Made by a program: the position numbers and the translations under genes. A stretch of DNA of 52,116 nucleotides, from NCBI GenBank assembly GCA_012800665.1, contig JAAZIW010000004.1:1-52116 (forward strand). The letters run 5' to 3'. Of the stretch, positions 41,883-50,476 are shown piece after piece. This DNA comes from Rikenellaceae bacterium. Its GTDB lineage: Bacteria > Bacteroidota > Bacteroidia > Bacteroidales > UBA932. Position 1 is the first letter of the stretch; each line of letters opens with the position of its first letter. The notes under the pieces were generated by a model. The model saw nothing but the letters and a program-made list of their open reading frames with translations. It ran no database searches and was not told where the DNA came from.

Positions 41883-44320
41883 CTAAGCTCCACTCCGTAA
41901 TCTTTTTTAAATACTTCCAAGAGCCTTGCAAGCGTGCGTTCCACCTCTTCGTCGGTTAGCGTACGCTTGTCGTCCCTGAACACAAAGCTCATGGCATATT
42001 GCTTTTTGCCTTCAGGTATACCTTTGCCGCGATAAACATCGAAGAGACCTACCTGTCTGAGCAAGCCTTTGGCTGTTTTGAATGCGGTGGCGCGAAGGTC
42101 GCAGCAACACACGCTCTCGTCCATAAGCAGGGCAAGGTCTCTGCGTACCTGCGGGAATTGCGGGATTTCGGTAAAGCGTATTTTATTGCGCTTGATAAGT
42201 TTAAACAGCGCATTCCAATCGATTTCGGCTGCAACCACCTCCTGCTTTATTCCGAATGATTTGGCAAGTGAGGGATGAATCACTCCGATTACCGCAAGCT
42301 GCTGTCCTCCTCCGGGCAAGTAATAAATTGTTCCTTCTGAGAAGATATCCGAGGGCGACTCTTTTGCGGGCATATTGTAAAGGTCGGCGCCATAGCGTTT
42401 CAAAAGGAGCTCCAAATAACCTTTGAGATGAAAGAAATCACTCTTTTGGTCGGAACAATTCCAATTCTTTGCGCAACTGCCGCTGAGAAACAGGCTGAAA
42501 CACGTATGCTCCTCATAGCCATCCGGAGTTTCTCCCGATTTTTCCGGAAGACGCTGATATACAGAGCCATACTCGAATGTCTTAATGCGATAGTTTTGCC
42601 TGTTGGCATTATAGGCAACAACCTCCAAGCCTCCCAACAGCAGGGTTTGCCTCATTACATCAAGATCGGAACTGAGCGGATTCACTAAACGCACGCATCT
42701 TTCGAGAGGGAAAGTCTCAAGGCCTTCGTAATAACTGCTCTTGGTAAGAGAATTATTCATTATCTCTGCAAAACCGTTGGCGGCCAGGAAGTTGGAAATC
42801 TGATTGCAAAGAGCTTCCGGAGAAGGTTTTTCCGTAGGATTCACACTCATCTTCATATGCATGGGCAAGTCGATGTTGTCGTAGCCATAAATGCGGAGAA
42901 TCTCCTCAACCACATCTATGGGGCGGTAAACATCCACCATATAGGAAGGCGCCTCCAGCGTGGCTCCATTCTCATCTTCTTTAATAAAGCGATATTGCAA
43001 GGCGCTGAGGATGGTTTTTACATTTTCTCTTCCTATTTTTTGGCCTGCGAAGGCGTCCAGCCAGGCATAATCCAATTCAATGACTTTACGCTCTATCTTA
43101 TTGGGATAATCTTCTTGAATGGGACCTTCGATACGGCCGCCTGCAATCTCCAGGATGAGAAGAGCGGCACGTTTGAGAGCATATATCAGTACATCCGGAT
43201 CGCCCCCCCGTTCATAGCGGAAGGAGGCATCTGTCTGCAAACCATGAGTTTTGGAGGTGCGGCGGATGCTGGCGGGATCGAAGTATGCGCTTTCTATGAA
43301 AACATCAGTCGTAGAATCACTCAGACCGCTTTCAGCGCCACCGAAAACACCCGCTATACACATAGGGGCCTTTTCGTTTGCAATCACCATATCGCCCGAC
43401 GACAGTTTGCGTTCCACTCCATCCAAAGTGCGGATAAGTTCTCCTTCGGCGGCTCTTCGCACGATTACCTTCCCGCCGATAATTTTAGACGCATCAAACA
43501 TATGAAGAGGCTGGCCGAGCTCAAACAATATGAAGTTGGATATATCCACTATATTGTTTATCGGATGCAAACCGATGGAAGTCAGCTTTTTCTGAAGCCA
43601 TTCGGGAGAAGGCTCCACCTTTACGCCGCGAAGCGTAATGCCGGCATAACGGGGTGACCCTTCGTGGTCGAGAACCTCTACGGGTATACCCTTCCCCGAC
43701 CCTTCCTTAAAGGCGGAAACATCGGGATATTTGAGCTCGCAAGGAATTTTATTCAGCACCATATAGGCATACAAATCGCGGGCTACTCCTATATGCGAGG
43801 CGGCATCTACACGGTTGGCGGTAATCTCGTATTCTATTATGGCTTCGCTCTCCAAATTCAAATATTCCTTTGCAGAAGTGCCCGCAACGGCATCTTGCGG
43901 AAGCACCATAATACCTTCGTGGTCGGCGCCTATGCCAAGTTCGTCTTCGGCGCATATCATCCCGAAAGACTCCACTCCCCGAATCTTGCTTTTCTTGATT
44001 TTGAAATCCCCCGGCAGCACCGTGCCTATCCGGGCAAACAGAACCTTTTGGCCTGCAGCCACATTCGGGGCTCCGCACACCACAGCGACAGGCTCTCCCG
44101 TACCGTCATTTACCTTGCATATGTGAAGATGGTCGGAATCGGGATGCTTTTCACATTCCAATACTTCTGCCACCACCACTCCGGAAAGACCGCCCGGAAT
44201 TTGCTCTTGCTCTTCCACTCCGTTCACCTCGATGCCGATAGAAGTCATTATGTCGGCAATCTGCTGCGGCGCAAGGTCGCATGCTAAATAATTTTTAAGC
44301 CAATTATACGAAACTTTCAT
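41879..44320 (-). CDS. pheT: Phenylalanyl-tRNA synthetase beta subunit
   Basis: PheT pairs with PheS to charge tRNA-Phe; PheS is not in this window. The 813-residue product has the full domain order. An N-terminal SYNWLKNYL helix precedes an EMAP-type tRNA-binding domain (about 40-155, GVVVAEVLECEKHPDSDHLHIC). The B3/B4 editing domain follows (about 215-385, with INNIVDISNFILFELGQPLHMFDA). B5 is at about 405-480 (VEEILRIYGYDNI). The catalytic-like core precedes a C-terminal FDX-ACB domain (IPQFPQVRRDLALLMDE to LRQVGLFDVYRG). The length is normal. It lies 3 nt after ftsY. Confidence 0.97.
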   Translation of the reverse strand: MKVSYNWLKNYLACDLAPQQIADIMTSIGIEVNGVEEQEQIPGGLSGVVVAEVLECEKHPDSDHLHICKVNDGTGEPVAVVCGAPNVAAGQKVLFARIGTVLPGDFKIKKSKIRGVESFGMICAEDELGIGADHEGIMVLPQDAVAGTSAKEYLNLESEAIIEYEITANRVDAASHIGVARDLYAYMVLNKIPCELKYPDVSAFKEGSGKGIPVEVLDHEGSPRYAGITLRGVKVEPSPEWLQKKLTSIGLHPINNIVDISNFILFELGQPLHMFDASKIIGGKVIVRRAAEGELIRTLDGVERKLSSGDMVIANEKAPMCIAGVFGGAESGLSDSTTDVFIESAYFDPASIRRTSKTHGLQTDASFRYERGGDPDVLIYALKRAALLILEIAGGRIEGPIQEDYPNKIERKVIELDYAWLDAFAGQKIGRENVKTILSALQYRFIKEDENGATLEAPSYMVDVYRPIDVVEEILRIYGYDNIDLPMHMKMSVNPTEKPSPEALCNQISNFLAANGFAEIMNNSLTKSSYYEGLETFPLERCVRLVNPLSSDLDVMRQTLLLGGLEVVAYNANRQNYRIKTFEYGSVYQRLPEKSGETPDGYEEHTCFSLFLSGSCAKNWNCSDQKSDFFHLKGYLELLLKRYGADLYNMPAKESPSDIFSEGTIYYLPGGGQQLAVIGVIHPSLAKSFGIKQEVVAAEIDWNALFKLIKRNKIRFTEIPQFPQVRRDLALLMDESVCCCDLRATAFKTAKGLLRQVGLFDVYRGKGIPEGKKQYAMSFVFRDDKRTLTDEEVERTLARLLEVFKKDYGVELR

Positions 44321-44323
44321 TTT

Positions 44324-45217
44324 TTATTGTTTCTTTAAATCTTCAGGATTGAAAAGTGAGTCCACGAACTCTTTGGGGTCGAAGGCTTTGATATCTTTAA
44401 TCCCCTCGCCTATGCCTATGAACTTTATAGGAACATGGAATTGGTCAATAAGCCCCACTACCACCCCGCCTTTTGCAGTACCGTCAAGTTTGGTAAGCAC
44501 CAGCGAACTGATGTTTGTGGCCTTTGCAAATTCCTTTGCCTGCTGAAAGGCATTCTGTCCTGTAGAGGCATCCAGCACAAGCATCACCTCATTGGGAGCT
44601 CCCGGAAAGGCCTTGTCGCAGACATTGCGGATTTTTGAAAGCTCATTCATTAGGTCTATGCGGTTGTGCAAGCGACCGGCTGTATCGATGAGCACCACAT
44701 CTGCCTCCTTGGCGACTGCCGATTTAACGGTGTCGAAGGCTACGGAAGCAGGGTCGGAGCCTATTTTTTGCTTTACTATTTCGACGCCCGCACGCTCTGC
44801 CCAAATATCCAATTGGTCTATGGCTGCAGCGCGGAATGTATCAGCCGCCCCAATCATCACCTTTAAGCCTTGCTCTTTAAAATAATGTGCGAGTTTGCCT
44901 ATGGTTGTGGTCTTCCCCACTCCGTTAACGCCCACCACTAAAATAACGTAGGGCTTTTTGTCGAGAATTATGTCCGCAGGAGCGCCGGCGTCAAGAAGAG
45001 CATCTGTTTCTTCACGCAGATAAGTCACAAGTTCATCAAAAGACATCATCTTGTCTCTTGCTACACGATCCTGCAGATTATCCACAATTTTAAGTGTGGT
45101 GTCCACACCCATATCGCTTTCGATAAGAGCCTCTTCTATATTGTCGAGGGTGTTGTCATCTATTCTTGACTTTCCGGCAACCGCCCTGCTTATTTTTTGA
45201 AAAAAACTGAATGCCAT
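44324..45217 (-). CDS. ftsY: Signal recognition particle receptor FtsY
   Basis: FtsY is the SRP receptor GTPase that targets nascent membrane proteins to the translocon. The 297-residue product consists of only the N and G domains. G1 is GVNGVGKTTT (96-105), followed by GAADTFRAAAIDQL, DTAGRLHNRIDLM, the TKLDGTAKGG specificity motif and GIGEGIKDIKAFDPKEFVDSLF. The acidic A domain of proteobacterial FtsY is absent, as is usual in Bacteroidota. It starts a new transcription unit with its own -7 box 13 nt upstream, separated from DUF4295 by a hairpin. Confidence 0.97.
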   Translation of the reverse strand: MAFSFFQKISRAVAGKSRIDDNTLDNIEEALIESDMGVDTTLKIVDNLQDRVARDKMMSFDELVTYLREETDALLDAGAPADIILDKKPYVILVVGVNGVGKTTTIGKLAHYFKEQGLKVMIGAADTFRAAAIDQLDIWAERAGVEIVKQKIGSDPASVAFDTVKSAVAKEADVVLIDTAGRLHNRIDLMNELSKIRNVCDKAFPGAPNEVMLVLDASTGQNAFQQAKEFAKATNISSLVLTKLDGTAKGGVVVGLIDQFHVPIKFIGIGEGIKDIKAFDPKEFVDSLFNPEDLKKQ

Positions 45218-45230
45218 ATGATATAACTTA

Positions 45231-45238
45231 CAAATATA
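45231..45238 (-). promoter_or_regulatory. -7 element of ftsY
   Basis: TATATTTG on the minus strand, 13 nt before the ftsY ATG. The following bases (TAAGTTAT) are the same as in the thrS promoter. Confidence 0.65.
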
Positions 45239-45255
45239 GTCATTTTAAAAGAATA

Positions 45256-45286
45256 ACAGGGCCGTTCAAAAGCAGAACAACCCTGT
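45256..45286 (-). terminator. Hairpin between DUF4295 gene and ftsY
   Basis: On the minus strand ACAGGG and CCCTGT flank an inner GTTC/GAAC helix, followed by TATTCTTTT. The T-tract is broken, so it is a probable rather than certain terminator of the ribosomal gene operon. Confidence 0.65.
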
Positions 45287-45311
45287 CATATATAGAGTAT
45301 TTGCAAGATTA

Positions 45312-45470
45312 TTACTTCTTTGCGAAGTAATCCTTTGCCTTATCGGCATCAACCATTTTCTCGGTAAATACATATGCACCTGTCTTGGGGGATTTCTCCA
45401 TACGGATGCACTTGACCATGTTCCTCGAACCGGCCTTTCCTGAGAATTTTGCAACTGCTTTCTTTGCCAT
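45312..45470 (-). CDS. DUF4295 small basic protein
   Basis: This short gene encodes 52 residues: it starts MAKKAVAKFSGKAGSRNMVK, passes through MEKSPKTGAYVFTEKMVDAD and ends YFAKK. It is the Bacteroidota-specific DUF4295 family, a small basic protein (about one third Lys/Arg) always found after rpmG. That placement suggests a ribosome-associated function, but none is established as far as I know. It lies 16 nt downstream of rpmG. The start is the only ATG that gives the family N-terminus. The gene closes the thrS-to-DUF4295 run and is followed by a hairpin. Confidence 0.9.
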   Translation of the reverse strand: MAKKAVAKFSGKAGSRNMVKCIRMEKSPKTGAYVFTEKMVDADKAKDYFAKK

Positions 45471-45486
45471 AGCTTAATCTCCTTTA

Positions 45487-45675
45487 TTATTTAATTTCAC
45501 GATGAATGGTAACCTTTTTAAGCAAGGGATTATATTTCTTGCGTTCGAGTCGGTCGGGAGTATTTTTCTTATTCTTGGTGGTAATGTAACGAAACATTCC
45601 GGGAACTCCGCTTTCTTTTTGCTCGGTGCATTCGAGTATTACCTGCACCCTGTTTCCTTTAGCTTTCTTTGACAT
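45487..45675 (-). CDS. rpmG: 50S ribosomal protein L33
   Basis: L33 is a small protein of the large ribosomal subunit. The 62-residue product contains the family blocks NRVQVILECTEQK, GMFRYITTKNKKNTPDRLERKKYNP and LLKKVTIHREIK. Only one cysteine is present, so it is the zinc-free (C-minus) form lacking both CxxC pairs. Zinc-free paralogues are often Zur-controlled when a second zinc-binding copy exists. Whether a second copy exists cannot be seen here. It lies 11 nt after rpmB and 16 nt before the DUF4295 gene. Confidence 0.95.
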   Translation of the reverse strand: MSKKAKGNRVQVILECTEQKESGVPGMFRYITTKNKKNTPDRLERKKYNPLLKKVTIHREIK

Positions 45676-45686
45676 AATTCAATAAT

Positions 45687-45929
45687 TTAAACAAGGTCGA
45701 TAAAACCTGCCTTACGGGCTTTGGCGAGAGTGGCGTCGAGGCCGTTCTTCTCGATTTCCCTGATGCCCTTGCAGGAAACTTTAAGGGTAATGAATCTCTG
45801 CTCTGTCTCACTCCAGAACTTCTTGTTCTTGAGATTGAGAGAGAAGTTGCGCTTGGTGCGCAATTTGGAATGGGCAACATTATTGCCTTTCATTCTCTTT
45901 CTTCCGGTTATTTGACAAACCTTTGCCAT
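45687..45929 (-). CDS. rpmB: 50S ribosomal protein L28
   Basis: L28 helps organise the tRNA exit region of the large subunit. The 80-residue product has the standard blocks: MAKVCQITGRKRMKGNNVAHS at the start, then KLRTKRNFSLNLKNKKFW and ITLKVSCKGIREIEKNGL at the end of the fold. Only the first cysteine of a possible zinc pair is present near the N-terminus, so it is probably a zinc-free form. The length is normal. It lies between lepB (13 nt) and rpmG (11 nt). Confidence 0.96.
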   Translation of the reverse strand: MAKVCQITGRKRMKGNNVAHSKLRTKRNFSLNLKNKKFWSETEQRFITLKVSCKGIREIEKNGLDATLAKARKAGFIDLV

Positions 45930-45942
45930 AATTGTATAATTT

Positions 45943-47274
45943 TTAATTTTTATTCCACAATAATTTGAAAAATCTTCGCCATCTTATATTGGCGGGAAAT
46001 TTCTTTCCTTTCACTGTCGAGAGCCAAACAACAGACGGCGTTCCGACGATATGGTCTTCGGGAACGAAGCCCCAGTACCTGGAATCGAGGGAATTGTGCC
46101 GATTGTCTCCCATCATAAAATAATAGTCTTGTGCAAAAGTATATGAGCCCTGCTCCAAAGCTTTTTGCGGGTCTTGATTTTCATACTTGCTGATAAGCCT
46201 CTCATAGAGGGGCAAGTTGTCTTCGGTGATTTCCACGGTGCTTCCTTTTTGGGGAATCCTGAGAGGACCGAAATAATCGCGGGTCCAAGCGAAGTTTTCG
46301 CTGAAGGGGAAGATGGTGAGCCGGCTGTCGGGATAATCGGCAGGATACTCATCCAAATTCGCCTCTACGCTCACTACATTGTTATAAGAGCTTATGGTTG
46401 AGAGCATCTCTTCGCTGAGCGGCATGGCCGGATAACCGGGAAGATTGCCGTCAAAATAGAGCTCATCCATATTCAAGCCGAGAGAAGAGAGAAATTTTGA
46501 ATTTATTCTGCTCCCGGTTGTCGTTACCTTATAACTAAGCTGCATACCCGGATAAATCTGCTGTTTTTCACCATTTATCCATACCAGACCATCTTTAATC
46601 TCCAAAGTATCGCCCGGCGTGGCTACGCATCTTTTTACATAGTGATCCACCTTGTCCGAAGGACGGACTACAATGGGACCCAAATTGTCAATGACCTGTT
46701 TTCTCCCTATCACACGGCAGAGGGCATAATAGTCTTCTGTCGGCGCTTTACGAAGAACGGTATCTCCGCAGGGAAAGCCGAAAACCACACAATCGCCTTT
46801 GCGAACTTCCCTGAAACCTTTCAATCTGCGATATTTATTCTGGATAAGAGTGCTGTACGACTCCTTGCCGAAAATAACATTGTGCGTAAATGGAATGGTT
46901 AAAGGGGTTTGCGGGATGCGCGGCCCGTATGTCAATTTGCTTACAAAGAGATGATCGCCCGTATAGAGCGTATTCTCCATGGAGGATGAAGGAATTTTGA
47001 ATGCCTGGAAGAAAAATATATTGATGAAGGTGACCACGATTACTGCGAATATTATGGCATCAAGCCATTCATTTGCGGCGCTGCGCTTTTCCCCTTCTTT
47101 GTAGCGTTTTTTCCAGAAGTTCCAACGGACTTTCTTCGTGATGAAGATGTCGAAAATAACTCCCAGACCTATCAGCCACCAATAATTTCCCAACCAGATA
47201 ACCCATAGGATATAGAGCAAAGCCCAGAATACGAACTTTGTCCACTTGTTACCTATGAATTCCTTCAGGCTCAC
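45943..47274 (-). CDS. lepB: Signal peptidase I
   Basis: LepB removes signal peptides from Sec- and Tat-exported proteins at the outer face of the inner membrane. The 443-residue product has two hydrophobic N-terminal stretches (about 12-45) and another membrane anchor at 72-92. The catalytic serine is in IPSSSMENTL (Ser98), and the general base lysine is in YVKRCVATPGD (Lys214). Box E near the C-terminus is FMMGDNRHNSLDSRYWG. The long insertion between the catalytic blocks (about 225-350) is typical of Bacteroidota LepB. It sits between rplT and rpmB, an unusual place among ribosomal protein genes. Confidence 0.96.
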   Translation of the reverse strand: MSLKEFIGNKWTKFVFWALLYILWVIWLGNYWWLIGLGVIFDIFITKKVRWNFWKKRYKEGEKRSAANEWLDAIIFAVIVVTFINIFFFQAFKIPSSSMENTLYTGDHLFVSKLTYGPRIPQTPLTIPFTHNVIFGKESYSTLIQNKYRRLKGFREVRKGDCVVFGFPCGDTVLRKAPTEDYYALCRVIGRKQVIDNLGPIVVRPSDKVDHYVKRCVATPGDTLEIKDGLVWINGEKQQIYPGMQLSYKVTTTGSRINSKFLSSLGLNMDELYFDGNLPGYPAMPLSEEMLSTISSYNNVVSVEANLDEYPADYPDSRLTIFPFSENFAWTRDYFGPLRIPQKGSTVEITEDNLPLYERLISKYENQDPQKALEQGSYTFAQDYYFMMGDNRHNSLDSRYWGFVPEDHIVGTPSVVWLSTVKGKKFPANIRWRRFFKLLWNKN

Positions 47275-47283
47275 TGCAAAACT

Positions 47284-47628
47284 TTATTTTACAGATTTTA
47301 CTATGGCTTCGAAAGCCTGAGGATTGTTCATGGCGAGGTCTGCCAAAACCTTGCGGTTGAGACCGATATTCTGTGCGGCAAGTTTGCCCATGAACTGAGA
47401 GTAGGTAAGACCATACTGGCGTGCCGCCGCATTGATGCGCTGAATCCAGAGAGCACGGAATGCTCCTTTCTTGCGCTTGCGGTCGCGATACGCATAAGTA
47501 AGGCCTTTTTCGTAGGTGTTCTTAGCGACGGTCCAGACATTTTTCCTGGCGCCGAAATTGCCGCGAGTCTGTTTTAAGATCTTCTTGCGGCGAGCCTTTG
47601 AGGCTGCAGAGTTTACACTTCTTGGCAT
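47284..47628 (-). CDS. rplT: 50S ribosomal protein L20
   Basis: L20 is an early assembly protein of the large subunit that binds 23S rRNA and in some bacteria its own mRNA. The 114-residue product shows the basic N-terminal extension (MPRSVNSAASKARRKKILKQ). The helical core follows with RKKGAFRALWIQRINAAARQYGLTYSQFM, ending KVLADLAMNNPQAFEAIVKSVK. The length is normal. It is 12 nt downstream of rpmI in the conserved infC-rpmI-rplT order. Confidence 0.98.
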   Translation of the reverse strand: MPRSVNSAASKARRKKILKQTRGNFGARKNVWTVAKNTYEKGLTYAYRDRKRKKGAFRALWIQRINAAARQYGLTYSQFMGKLAAQNIGLNRKVLADLAMNNPQAFEAIVKSVK

Positions 47629-47640
47629 AATTCTTTGCTT

Positions 47641-47835
47641 TTAAAGTACTAACAATTCCTTAACCTGCTTTTCCTTGCTGGGGTCGAGGATGGTGAAGCG
47701 AACAAGATTGCGTTTTCTTTTCTTGCTCTTTTTGGTGAGGATGTGGCTGTGATAAGCATGCTTCCTCTTGATTTTTCCCGTTCCGGTAAGCGCAAACCGC
47801 TTTTTGGCACCGGAGTTGGTTTTAAGCTTTGCCAT
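47641..47835 (-). CDS. rpmI: 50S ribosomal protein L35
   Basis: L35 is a small basic protein of the large ribosomal subunit. The 64-residue product starts MAKLKTNSGAKKRFALTGTGKIKRKHAYHSH, which is the family block with the KR-rich loop, followed by ILTKKSKKRKRNL. The length and composition are normal. It lies 48 nt downstream of infC and 12 nt upstream of rplT. I found no clear terminator or structured leader in the 48-nt gap. Confidence 0.97.
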   Translation of the reverse strand: MAKLKTNSGAKKRFALTGTGKIKRKHAYHSHILTKKSKKRKRNLVRFTILDPSKEKQVKELLVL

Positions 47836-47883
47836 TTTGTTTGGTTTTAAAAATAATAATATATAAAGTCCGCATCACGCGGA

Positions 47884-48477
47884 TTATTTCTTTTTAATGG
47901 GCGCTATCATAATGTTCATTCGCTTGCCTTCGAGCGTGGGCATGGTTTCAGCCCTGCCGTATTCTTCCAATTCCACCGCAAATCTAAGCAACTTTTTTTC
48001 GCCCTGATCTTTAAACATTATACTGCGACCTCTGAAAAAGATTGTGGCCTTTACTTTGAAGCCGTCCTCAAGGAATCCGCGGGCATGCTTGAGTTTAAAC
48101 TGAAAGTCATGTTCATCGGTGTTGGGGCCGAAGCGTATTTCCTTGATTACCACCTTATTGGAGTTGGCCCTCATTTCCTTGGCCTTCTTTTTCCTCTGGT
48201 ATATATATTTTTGGTAGTCGAGAATCTTACAAACGGGAGGATCAGCCTTGCTGCTGATTTCCACAAGATCAAGTTCCATTTGCTCGGCAAGAGCCAAAGC
48301 CTTGGATAGCGGATAAATGCCCGGCTCAGGGATATTGTCTCCTACGAGACGCACCTTGGGGGCACGTATCTGATTGTTTATCGGAGCCTCGTTCTCGTCT
48401 TTTTTGGGATAGAAACGCGAATCCGTTCTGTTTGGCCTATTGTTGCCTGAGGGCTTTGGTTTGTAAGGTCCTGCCAT
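47884..48477 (-). CDS. infC: Translation initiation factor IF-3
   Basis: IF-3 binds the 30S subunit and checks start codon and initiator tRNA. The 197-residue product has an N-terminal extension of about 35 charged residues before INNQIRAPKVRLVGDN. The N domain continues with ALALAEQMELDLVEISSKADPPVCKILDYQKYIYQ. The C domain has KEIRFGPNTDEHDFQFKLKHARGFLEDGFKVKATIFFRGR. All family blocks are present. The start is a plain ATG, not the rare AUU used for autoregulation in enterobacteria. It lies 20 nt downstream of thrS. Confidence 0.97.
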   Translation of the reverse strand: MAGPYKPKPSGNNRPNRTDSRFYPKKDENEAPINNQIRAPKVRLVGDNIPEPGIYPLSKALALAEQMELDLVEISSKADPPVCKILDYQKYIYQRKKKAKEMRANSNKVVIKEIRFGPNTDEHDFQFKLKHARGFLEDGFKVKATIFFRGRSIMFKDQGEKKLLRFAVELEEYGRAETMPTLEGKRMNIMIAPIKKK

Positions 48478-48497
48478 TAATTCAACATTAAATTTAA

Positions 48498-50432
48498 TTA
48501 GTTTTTAAGTTCCTCTGCTATCGCAGATTTAATATATTTTACAAATTCTTCTACATCCATAATTCCAACATTCTCACCGCTTCTTCTTATGGAAACAGTT
48601 CCGTCAGCGGCTTCTTTTTCGCCCACAACCGCAATCAGAGGCACTCTAAGCTGAGATATGTCTCTGATTCTCTTGCCCAAAGTCTCGTTACGGTCGTCTA
48701 TGGAAGCGCGAATTTCGGAATTTTTCAGCAAATCACAAACTTTTTTTGCATAATCTGCAAATTTCTCGCTGATTGGCAGCACTTTAACCTGATCGGGAGA
48801 GAGCCATAACGGCAGATGACCTGCGGTATGCTCCAACAAAACAGCGGTAAAACGCTCGATGCTGCCGAAAGGTGCGCGATGTATCATAACGGGGCGCTGC
48901 TTGCTGCCATCGGTATCGGTATATTCAAGCTCAAAGCGCTCAGGAAGATTATAGTCCACCTGAATTGTGCCCAACTGCCATTTGCGACCGATAGCATCCT
49001 TTACCATAAAGTCTAATTTGGGGCCGTAGAATGCAGCTTCGCCATATTCTATTTTAGCGGAAAGATTCTTTTCCTGACAGCTTTCCACAATTGCCTGCTC
49101 AGCTTTTTCCCAATTTTCCTCACTGCCTATATATTTCTCGCGATTCACTTTGTCGCGAAGAGAAATCTGAACGGAAAAATCTTCCAGCTTGAATACACGG
49201 AATACGTATTCGATGAGGTCTATAACCTTTTTAAACTCGTCTTTCAGCTGATCGGGTCTGACAAACATATGCGCATCATCCTGAGTAAAGCAGCGCACGC
49301 GGGTCAGACCATGCAGCTCACCGCTTTGCTCATAACGATACACCGTACCGAATTCCGCCATGCGGATGGGGAGATCTTTATAGGAATGAGGCTCGCTTGC
49401 GTAAATTTCGCAATGATGAGGACAGTTCATGGGTTTCAGCAGATATTCCTCACCCTCCTGCGGGGTTTTGATGGGCTGAAAAGAATCGCTTCCATATTTC
49501 TCCCAGTGACCGGAGGTTACATAAAGCTGCTTGCTGCCGATATGCGGAGTAGCCACCTGCATATAGCTCTGTTCCTCCAACTTGGTACGGAGAAATTTCT
49601 CAAGCTGATGGCGGAGAACGGTACCGCGGGGCAGCCAAAGCGGCAAGCCCAATCCGACACGGCTGCTGAAGGTGAATAACTTCATGTCTTTACCCAGTCT
49701 GCGGTGATCGCGCTTTTTGGCTTCCTCCAGCATCTGCAAATGCTCCTCCAACAGACTCTTCTTGGGGAAGGTGATGCCGTAAACGCGTGTGAGCTGTTTG
49801 CGGTCTTGATCACCACGCCAATAAGCGCCGGCCAAGGCAGTAAGCTTGACTGCCTTTATCATATTGGTGTTGCGGAGATGGGGGCCGCGGCAAAGGTCGG
49901 TAAAATGACCGTTGGTATAATAACTTATCTCACCATCTTCAAGCTCGGAAATAAGCTCGCACTTGTATTCATCACCTTTCTCTTTGAAATACTTCAAGGC
50001 ATCGGCCTTGGATACTTCTATTCGCTTGAAATCCTCCTTGCCTTGTGCAAGCTCCAGCATCTTTTTCTCTATTGCCGGAAAATCCGCATCGCTGACTTCA
50101 TAGTCCGAAAAGTCCACATCATAATAGAAGCCGTTGTCGATTGCAGGACCTATACCGAATTTTATACCCGGATAAATAGATTCCAAGGCCTCTGCCATAA
50201 GATGAGAAGAAGAGTGCCAAAACACTTTTTTGGCTTCATCATCCTCCCACTTAAGGAGTTTGAGCTCAGAATCTTGACGAATGGGAAAGTTTAGGTCTAC
50301 TATATTGCCGTTTACATCGGCAGCCAAAACTTCCTCTGCCAGCCGGGGAGATATACTCTCGGCTACTTCATAAGCAGTGATGCCTTCAACAAAGGGCTTT
50401 ACACTGCCATCAGGAAAGGTGATATTGATCAT
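48498..50432 (-). CDS. thrS: Threonyl-tRNA synthetase
   Basis: ThrS charges tRNA-Thr and edits mischarged serine. The 644-residue product has the TGS domain (1-62) and the N2 editing domain with FWHSSSHLMAEAL (zinc-like HxxxH) and GFYYDV. The class II catalytic core starts near 240 (VGLGLPLWLPRGTVLR, MNCPHHCEIYASEPHSYKDLPIRMAEFGTVYRYEQSGELHGLTRVRCFTQDDAH, with Cys and His zinc ligands). A C-terminal anticodon-binding domain follows (about 540-644). The length is normal. The ATG lies 6 nt after a -7 box. It starts the thrS-infC-rpmI-rplT run and is divergent from a DUF4199 gene. Confidence 0.98.
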   Translation of the reverse strand: MINITFPDGSVKPFVEGITAYEVAESISPRLAEEVLAADVNGNIVDLNFPIRQDSELKLLKWEDDEAKKVFWHSSSHLMAEALESIYPGIKFGIGPAIDNGFYYDVDFSDYEVSDADFPAIEKKMLELAQGKEDFKRIEVSKADALKYFKEKGDEYKCELISELEDGEISYYTNGHFTDLCRGPHLRNTNMIKAVKLTALAGAYWRGDQDRKQLTRVYGITFPKKSLLEEHLQMLEEAKKRDHRRLGKDMKLFTFSSRVGLGLPLWLPRGTVLRHQLEKFLRTKLEEQSYMQVATPHIGSKQLYVTSGHWEKYGSDSFQPIKTPQEGEEYLLKPMNCPHHCEIYASEPHSYKDLPIRMAEFGTVYRYEQSGELHGLTRVRCFTQDDAHMFVRPDQLKDEFKKVIDLIEYVFRVFKLEDFSVQISLRDKVNREKYIGSEENWEKAEQAIVESCQEKNLSAKIEYGEAAFYGPKLDFMVKDAIGRKWQLGTIQVDYNLPERFELEYTDTDGSKQRPVMIHRAPFGSIERFTAVLLEHTAGHLPLWLSPDQVKVLPISEKFADYAKKVCDLLKNSEIRASIDDRNETLGKRIRDISQLRVPLIAVVGEKEAADGTVSIRRSGENVGIMDVEEFVKYIKSAIAEELKN

Positions 50433-50438
50433 AACTTA

Positions 50439-50446
50439 CAAATATA
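50439..50446 (-). promoter_or_regulatory. -7 element of thrS
   Basis: TATATTTG on the minus strand ends 6 nt before the thrS ATG. No T-box or other leader can fit, so attenuation in the mRNA leader is excluded if this is the only promoter. Confidence 0.7.
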
Positions 50447-50460
50447 CGAAAGTTTTTCGT

Positions 50461-50468
50461 TATATTTG
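50461..50468 (+). promoter_or_regulatory. -7 element of the DUF4199-glycosyltransferase operon
   Basis: TATATTTG ends 8 nt before the ATG at 50477. It is divergent from the thrS promoter in a 44-nt intergenic region. Confidence 0.7.
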
Positions 50469-50476
50469 TCCTTTGT

